Assembly (NCBI GenBank): GCA_036874045.1
Contig: CM072335.1
Coordinates: 8,514,001 to 8,578,000 of the forward strand
Length of the DNA stretch: 64,000 nucleotides
Source of the DNA: Cymodocea nodosa
Taxonomy: Eukaryota; Streptophyta; Magnoliopsida; Alismatales; Cymodoceaceae
Direction: 5' to 3'
Position 1 is the stretch's first letter, and the number at the start of each line of letters is the position of its first letter. This document shows positions 57,021 to 64,000 of the stretch, piece after piece. Below the pieces are notes generated by a model. The model worked only from the letters and a program-made list of their open reading frames with translations, searched no databases and was not told the origin of the DNA. The position numbers were made by a program, and so were the translations under genes.

Positions 57021-57311
57021 ATAAAAAAAAAAAAAACTTAAGATAATAGTTTTTTTTTTTTTTTTAGTTTTTACCGATTTAACCGATACTATGTTTCGAT
57101 CAAATTGACATTTTTTCAATTGAACTGATACTAAGTTTCGGTAAAACCAAAAGTTTTTTTTTTTTAACTAAAAATTAATATAGATTTTTTATGTTCTAGT
57201 CATACCGATGGATCTAGTTGGTTGAAACGCAACGATTTTTTATATTTTATAATTTTTTAAAATTACTATGATTTTTTTTTATATGAAAATAAAATAATAA
57301 CTAATTTCTTA
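57021..57311. other. Low-complexity spacer behind integrase
   Basis: Poly-A (57021-57036) and poly-T tracts with two direct copies of a CNGATACTANGTTTCG word (about 57083 and 57126). No ORF. Confidence 0.6.
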
Positions 57312-58770
57312 CTAAGTAAAGCTCGAGTAGTCCTTTACTCTGACTTCTTCTATAATTCCAAAGGAGCTTTTTGGTATTTTCAGAATAGGTCTAAGTCTTT
57401 GTCCATTTACTTTAAAGATATTCTGATTTTTAGGATTTTCAATGTCAATATCTCCATAAGGATAAATATTTCGAACTATGTAAGGTCCTGCCCATCTAGA
57501 TCTTAATTTTCCTGGATGGTTATGATGTCTAGCCATGTAAAGATATACTTCTTGTCCTATTTCAAAGCTTTTTGGAAAAATTTTCCTATCATGCCAGAAT
57601 TTCATTTTCTCTTTTTCTCTTACAGTCTTCGAATAAGCTTCATTTCTAAATTCTTTTAATTCAATTAATTGCATTTTCCTATTTTCAGCAGCTTGATTTA
57701 AATTAGTGTTCAGAGTTTTTAATGCCCAATAAGCTTTATGTTTTATTTCAGCTAGTAAATGACAACTTTTTCCATATACTAGCCTAAAAGGTGACATACC
57801 TAAGCTTGTCTTATAGTAGTTCTATAAGCCCAAAGTGCATCTATCAATCTATTAGCCCAATCTATTCTAGTAGGATTTATTACTTTTTCTAAAATTAATT
57901 TAATTTGTTTGTTAGCACTTTCTACTTGTCCACTTATTTGCAGATGATATGATGTTGCAATTTTGTGGTTTACTCCATATTTCTTCATTAAGGCTTCAAA
58001 ACTTCTATTATAGAAATGAGTTCCTCTATCACTGATAATAACTTTAGGTATTCTAAATCTGGTAAATATATTGGTTCTTATAAATTATATTACCACTTTG
58101 TTGTCATTAGTTTTTGTAGGAATAGCTTCTATCCATTTAGATACATAATCCACCCCTAACAATATGTAATTAAATTGATCAGACATAGGAAATGGACCCA
58201 TAATATCTATTCCCCACACATCAAAGATTTCAACCTCAACAATAGGATTAAGAGGCATCATATTCCTCTTTGATATTCTTCCTATATGTTGACATCTTAA
58301 ACAATTTAAGCAATATTTATGAGCATCTTTGAATAGTGTTGGCCAATAAAACCCACATTGCAGAATTTTTGCAGTAGTTTTCCCTGAGCCAAAATGCCCT
58401 CCACAAGGTTGGTCATGATAGAAAGACAATATACTCTAATATTCAGTTTCTGGAACACACCTCCTTAAAACCAGATCAGGACATTTCTTAAATAAGTATG
58501 AGTCTTCCCAATAGTAATATTTTACTCTTGAGAAAAACAATTTCTTACCTTGTCTATTCTAATCCTTAGGTGTTAAACCAGTAACTAAGTAATTAACTAT
58601 GTTTGCATACCAAGGTATTGTGTTGATGGTCATTAATTGTTCATCAAGAAAATTATCCTTAATTTCAATATTTGATTTTTCTATTTGTAATCTTGATAAA
58701 TGATCTGCTATTACATTCTCACAACTTTTTTTACCTTTAATTTCTAGATCAAATTCTTGTAATAATAATA
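57312..58770 (-). pseudogene. Athila integrase (element A)
   Basis: In order: linker with DEQLMTINTIPWY, the HHCC finger ([16 protein letters not shown] ... CLNCLRCQH), first catalytic Asp in [12 protein letters not shown], a gap with stops holding the second Asp region (58000-58080), QISGQVESANKQIK with the Glu, and the C-terminal domain MSPFRLVYGKSCHLLAEI ... KLRSRWAGPYIVRNIYPYG. Four open pieces separated by stops or shifts. It would insert element DNA if whole. Confidence 0.9.
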
Positions 58771-58774
58771 TTCA

Positions 58775-59038
58775 TCAGATCAATCTTGGCTTAGTCTCTT
58801 TTTTTGCTATTAGGTGTTTTAAAGCTGCATGATCCGTGTATACTATTACTTTAGCTCCAATCAGATATGATCTAAAATTTTCCAAGGCAAACACAACAGC
58901 TAATAGTTCTTTTTCAGTAGTTGTATAATTAACTTGAGCATCATTTAAGGTTTTGCTTGCATAATGAATCACTCTAGGAGATTTCTCTATCTTCTGTCCC
59001 AACATTGATCCTATAGTAAAATCAGATGCATCACACAT
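58775..59038 (-). pseudogene. Ty3/gypsy RNase H (element A)
   Basis: [14 protein letters not shown] (first Asp), [20 protein letters not shown] (Glu) and [15 protein letters not shown] (third Asp region) are visible. Catalytic residues appear kept. A stop precedes it near 59040-59070. Confidence 0.92.
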
Positions 59039-59205
59039 TAATTCAAATGTATGACTCCAATTAGGTGCTTAAATTATAGGAGTTGAAATTAAGCTAGTTT
59101 TAAGTCTAAAAAATGCTTCCTTGCGATTTTTATCAAAGTTAAATGGGACATCATTTAATAGATTAGTTAAAGGTCTAGCTATTTTGCTAGTCTTTAATAA
59201 ATCTT

Positions 59206-59778
59206 CTATAAAAAACCAACATGTCCTAGAAATGACCTAATATCTTTTATTGATTTAGGTTCTGGTAGATTAGAAATTACTTCTATTTTAGCTTTATCTA
59301 CTTCCAACCCTTTCTTAGAAACAACATGCCCTAAGACTATTCCTTGTTTAACCACGAAGTGACATTTTTCCCAATTTAAAACCAGATTTTTTTCCACACA
59401 GCATTTTAATATTTGGTCTAAATTTTTTAAACAAACTTCATATGAGTTGCCATATACAGTAAAATCATCCATAAATATTTCTAAGAAATCTTCAGTCATT
59501 CTAGTAAATATGCCCTACATACACCTTTGAAAGGTGGCTGGTGCATTACATAATCTGAATGGTATTCTCTTAAAAGCATAAGTTCCATTAGGACAGGTGA
59601 AAGTTGTTTTCTCTTGATCCTCTAATGTTATTGGAATTTGATTATAACCTAAATACCCATCTAGGAAACAAAAATATTCTTGCCCTACTAATCTTTCCAG
59701 CATTTAATCTATAAAAGGTAAGGGAAAATGATCTTTCCTAATCACAGCATTCAACATTCTATAGTCTATACATACTCT
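59206..59778 (-). pseudogene. Athila RT palm and thumb (element A)
   Basis: Two open pieces: FLDGYLGYNQIPITLEDQEK ... NAPATFQRC (59703-59515) and FLEIFMDDFTVYG ... VLGHVVSKKGLEVDKAKIE ... IRSFLGHVGF (59499-59206). They are separated by a TAG in place of a sense codon. The preceding block has a stop at the Trp of SGW-VCIDY (59776-59778). Confidence 0.92.
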
Positions 59779-61950
59779 CTAGCCTGATTGAATTCTAGTA
59801 GGTATCAAGTCTTGACTTTCATTCCTAATAACTATTAATCCTGATTTCTTGGGAACTACATGGATTGGGCTAACCCACGAGCTATCAGAAATCGGATAAA
59901 TTATGTCATTATCTAACCATTTCACTATTTCCTTCCTAACTACTTTAAGGTTTGGATTTAATCTCCTCTCAGGAATTCTAACAGGTTTAGCATTCTCTTC
60001 TAAATATATGTGATGACAGCATAAAGTTGAACTTAACCCTTTTATATCAGTCATAGTCCATCCTATTGCTTCTTTATAACTTTTCACTACATCTTTTAAT
60101 TTAACTATTTGATCCTCTTTTAAATCTGAAGCAATAATGATTGGACAGGTTCGTTTCTCTTCCAGAAATATATAGGTTAATTCAGGAGGTAAATGTTTTA
60201 ATTCTAAATGTTGCCCATCAGAAGCTAGAGCTCCTAATTGAACATCATCATTTTCTAAATTAATTTCTTCCAGATCTCCTTCTATATTTATGCTTTCACT
60301 TTCCTCTAAAGTTTCAGAATTGATTTGCCTATTTAATTCTTCTTGAATGACATCCTTTAACATATCTCCTTCATCCTCTAAAAAGTCTAAGGTATGTAAG
60401 GACATTTCTAACTCCTCAAACCTTTCTGATTTGAAAATATTTAATTGAGTATCCTCATTACCATATGCTAACTTCATTACTCTAGTTTTACAATTTATAA
60501 CAGACCTTGATGTTACTAAAAATGGCCTTCTCAAAATTAAAGATGTATCACTATTTTTATGCTTAATTTGTTGGGAATCCAAAATTACAATATCAATAGG
60601 ATATATAAAGTTTTTGATTTTAATTAAGACATCCTCTATTTTTCCTCTAGGGTATCTTATACTTCTATCAGCTAATTGAATAACCGTACTAGTAGGAGTT
60701 AAGCCTTCTAATCCTAAGGATGCAAATATATCACTTGGCATAACATTTATACCTGCACCTAAGTCTATTAAGGTTCTTTCTAGAATGGTATTTCCTATGG
60801 TGCATGATATAACAAAGATTCCAGGATCAGATAACTTTTTAGGAATTTGTGGTAGAAATAGGGAACTACTTTGCTCAACTAAAAAGACCTTCCTAAGAAC
60901 TTTTCGCTCTCTTTTCTTAGTACACCAATCCTTTAGAAATTTAGCACAAGGTGGCATTTTCTGCAATAGATCTAACAAAGGAATGTTAACTTGTACTTTT
61001 TCAAAAATTTCTCTAATTTTTTCTTGTTTTTTAGGTATTGTTTGTAGTAATCTTTCAAGATAAGGTAAATATTGTGATTTAAAAGATTCTTTTTCTTTCA
61101 GTTGATTTGTTTGCTCATTTTTAGCCTCATTAGCAGATTCAAATTGTTCTTCAATGATTTCTAGATTTTCAGCTATTACATTTTCATTATCATTTTGATT
61201 TTTACTCTTATCCACCTTCATATTATTTTCATTTTGAGTTCTTGGTGGTATATCAGTTCCAGATCTTAATGTTATACATACATCTTCTAGATTTTCATTA
61301 CTCTCATGATGTTCTTGTATAACATTTTCATGATTATGATCTTCAATTGTTTTTAGTTTTAAAGTACATTCTTTAAATTCTCTTGCATTAGTATTTTCTT
61401 TTGGCTGTATATCTTGCAAATTATGCAAATCTATAACATTATAATTTTCATTGTCCTGTTGCATAACTTGTATTTTCATTGTATATTCGTCCAATGCTTT
61501 TAGTTTTCTTTCCAAATCATCTAATCTCATTGCATTCAATTTTTGATCAATTTTCATTATGGTTTTTTCAGTTTCGTAAATTATATCCAATTTAGGTTTT
61601 GAATATGCTTCCTTATAGTTTAATTGGTTGACTTCTTGTTGCTGACACATAAAGTGTTCCAGTTTGTCTAGGTTTTGCTCTATACTACGCTCTAGTCTGT
61701 CATATCTATCCCAAACTTCTATGTATCTCAACATATTACACATTCTATGCTGACCATCAGTTTGGTAAACTATAGGATTGTCATACTCAGCTCTATTATA
61801 TTGAGGATAATTCATTTGTTGTTCATGGGATCTAGTCATCTGCAAATGTCTTAGTTTCAAATAGTTAGAAATGTCGTGACCTTCAAAATTGTAGAATTCA
61901 CATATGCTAACTACAGGTTTCAGAAATCTTTGAGAATAAGCATATGCCAT
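59779..61950 (-). pseudogene. Short gag, protease and RT start of element A, long open frame
   Basis: More than 720 codons are open from ATG at 61950. A gag remnant comes first, with a zinc knuckle in which two Cys are Tyr (CEFYNFEGHDISNY; A' keeps all four ligands). A charged coiled-coil part, the KMPPCAKFLKDWCTKKR block and protease (LIDLGAGINVMPSDIF, SLILRRPFL with Gly replaced by Arg) follow, then an acidic linker and the RT start up to SWVSPIHVVPKK. The capsid region normally upstream of the knuckle is missing between PBS and ATG. Confidence 0.9.
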
Positions 61951-62024
61951 ATTCTCAATTACAGAAGAAAACACACAACACTCTAGCTATTAAAACAAAA
62001 TAGCTCTAATAGTAGCTTATATGA

Positions 62025-62123
62025 ATTCCCCAGCAACGACACTAGAAAACTTGATTGGTTCCCTAGCAACGACGCCAGAAAACTTGTTTGGTTACCCAAC
62101 AATGCGCTAGAAAAACTTGGATT
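62025..62123 (-). other. Triplicated primer-binding-site region (element A)
   Basis: Three consecutive blocks of about 36 bases on the plus strand: CCCCAGCAACGACACTAG, CCCTAGCAACGACGCCAG and ACCCAACAATGCGCTAG, each followed by AAAACTTG-type spacer. The middle one reads TGGCGTCGTTGCTAGGG on the minus strand and best fits Asp-tRNA. The one nearest the LTR is degenerate. Confidence 0.75.
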
Positions 62124-64000
62124 TGTTAACTTCTGTTTTTACTTAGTTAATTTATCTTTATGCCTATTCCTTTTTAGAAGTAAACAAACAACCTTTCATA
62201 CAAATTAGATATTAATTCCAATTTGTATTTTAACTGCAAGTGCACAGTGTCTATTGTATTAGTGTGCAAGTACAGGTCGATCTCATAGAGAATTGCTTAA
62301 GAATTGCGAACTGTTCCATTTTTAACAATCAAATTTATATATTCAATAAGCTCTCCATTGAGTTACAGTTAACTCAACGGACTAAGTTCGTTGAGATATG
62401 GCTAACTCAATGGACTAACCTCGTGGACTTAAGTTAACTCCACGAGTCTGCCTTTCCTATTTAATACTGCTATTTACAAAGGAATTTGGCCAACCATTGG
62501 GCGGTTCCACAGATTATAAATAACATCAATTAAGCTCTTTAATGTTAGTAAAGACTGGATTTATCATTAGGCAATACTAACATTTAGATAATTCAAACAA
62601 TAACCATTAAAATCTTTAAGTCTTTTGAACGAACCAATTTCAATAAACTGTAAAACTAAAACAATCACAACACTAACAAAGATAACATTAATCACGATAC
62701 AAAACAAACAATACAACACTCAAATACAAAATATAAACACAGATAAGTTGTTTTTGGTATTTTTGTTTTGATATGAGCATGGAAATGGGCGAAAGGTGAA
62801 ATATAAAGTAATCTCAGTCGACAGTAAATACTTCCGTCACTACATGCGGCGCGATTACACCACTGAAAATTAAACCATTTACAATTTTGTCTCCTCTCCC
62901 TATAGAATCGCGAGTCCAGAATTGCAAAATGATCTCCTCTTCAATATACAGGCATCAACCCCAAGCCAAGGCTAGAAGCTTTATGATCTCCTGAGATATG
63001 AGTTGGCGCTTGGTGAAAATGGCTTCCCTTCCCGTGATGGATCACTCCACATAGTGGTTGTCAGGCATTGTGTTTCGCTCGGAATCGACCCGACATCAGG
63101 AAAGTATCCTCATAGACCTCTGATGGTTGGTGATTATGGTGGTGGTGATGATGGTTGGTGTGGTACTTCAGAGAATTGCCAATGCTGCCTGCAGAAAGCT
63201 CGATGATCCTCCTCTACACACACTGGCCACACCCATCAGCCACCACCCTTTACTTCTTTTTCTTCTTTTCTTTTATATTTCTTCAATGGTAACTACTTCT
63301 GCTTGAATGGTCGGTTGGATTTCCTTCATTCATATCAATGACGATGATTTCTTCTCCCTTCGACAAGTGAATTCTTGCGTGATACGTGTGATCGTGGTTT
63401 TTTTCTTCCAACTGTCCTATTTCTGCAACCGCTATAGTGACATATTAGAAAATAAATGGTCCGTGGAGTTACAAATAACTCAACAGACTTACTTCATTGA
63501 TTTAACTATAAAACACGTGCATAAATTTAACTATCCGATGCTCAAGTGCATTTTGGATACTTACAAACTTAACTATCCAATGCCTAGATGCATTTCGGAT
63601 AGTTGCAGACTTACTATCTGATGCTCAGATGCATTTCAGATAGTTATAGATAACTCACTGATATATAACTTAAGTCAATCTTCCAGATTACGACACGTGT
63701 CATCAGCAATTTTATAATAAAGAAATATTTCAGAGAGTTACAAGTCTAACTATCCGATGCCCAGATGCATTTCGGATAGTTACAGATAACTCACCAAAAA
63801 TCCACTTATGTCATTCTCCTAGAACATGACATGTGCCCACAACTATTTTATAATAAAAGGAGATTTTGGAGAGTTACACATATAACTATCTGATGCCCAA
63901 CTGCAATTTCGGATACTTAGAGATAACTCACCGAAAGTTCACTTAAGTTATGCATTATGGTTTCGACACGTGTACTTTAGGAAATAATAAAATATTCTTT
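62124..64000 (-). mobile_element. LTR-c, 5' LTR of Athila-like element A (runs off the window)
   Basis: Begins TGTTAACTTCTG at 62124 and matches LTR-b base by base in order to the window end, so about 300 bases of U3 are missing. Contains leader palindromes (62353-62448), a TATA-like AATATAAAAG (about 63269-63278) and U3 dyads TAACTATCCGATG/GCATTTCGGATAGTT (63525-63960). Confidence 0.88.

Larger units (their letters stand above)
48339..64000 (-). mobile_element. Athila-like Ty3/gypsy element A with extra 3' genes
   Basis: From LTR-c (5', running past 64000) through triplicated PBS, short gag, protease, RT, RNase H, integrase, a decayed 3' ORF, a gag fragment, an F-box gene and a shared 3' UTR block to a polypurine tract and LTR-b (3'). 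Nearly 16 kb, all minus strand. The pol order PR-RT-RH-IN and the blocks FMDDFTVYG and KLRSRWAGPYIV fit Athila. Pol has several stops, and the capsid part of gag is absent, so it would need help to move. Confidence 0.85.

Noticed and set aside
57021-57311. Possible intron or terminator with poly-A and poly-T
   Set aside because: No splice-site context or transcript evidence; simple homopolymer drift in a noncoding spacer is enough.

Overview
The window looks like gene-poor, AT-rich nuclear DNA of a flowering plant. Almost every base belongs to LTR retrotransposons of both plant superfamilies. These are Ty1/copia elements (SIRE/Maximus-like, primed by initiator-Met tRNA, with an extra 3' ORF; plus one Tork-like element) and Ty3/gypsy elements (Athila-like, with Asp-tRNA-type primer sites). 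All recognisable coding sequence is on the minus strand and carries stops and frameshifts. The species cannot be named from the sequence.

Layout. (1) 1-5025: 5' LTR and start of the internal region of a gypsy-type element (F). The LTR carries a 2.1-kb tandem duplication, and F sits inside the reverse transcriptase of the next element. (2) 5026-9860: Athila-like element A' (RT, protease, short gag, PBS, LTR-a), itself abutting the cut LTR of element B. (3) 9861-28015: Tork-like copia element B, split in its RT by a complete SIRE-like element C (11491-24494) with a 5-bp target duplication CTTGC. (4) 28016-41217: a SIRE fragment (G) fused to SIRE-like element D (3' LTR, 3' ORF, pol, gag, PBS, truncated 5' LTR). 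(5) 41218-41930: the end of a plus-strand copia LTR with its PBS. (6) 41931-48257: SIRE-like element E, truncated in RNase H. (7) 48258-64000: Athila-like element A between LTR-b and LTR-c, running past the window end. Behind its integrase, A carries a decayed 3' ORF, a displaced gag fragment and an F-box protein gene.

The most unusual signals are modular exchange between the two superfamilies. The C-terminal domain of the 3' ORF is recognisable in copia elements C, D, E and in gypsy element A. A noncoding block of at least 300 bp is shared between the pol/3'-ORF spacer of C, D and G and the 3' UTR of A. The equivalent spacer of E contains a good copy of the Athila U3. Short palindromic motif families (TAACTCAACGG, TAACTATCCG, AACTTAACGAG), mixed with CACGTG sites in the LTRs, recur in LTRs of both superfamilies. 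They recur again just upstream of the 3' ORFs, the gag fragment and the F-box gene. This suggests LTR-derived promoter or leader cassettes copied in front of extra genes. The F-box gene inside A, with one premature stop, is the best candidate for a captured host gene.
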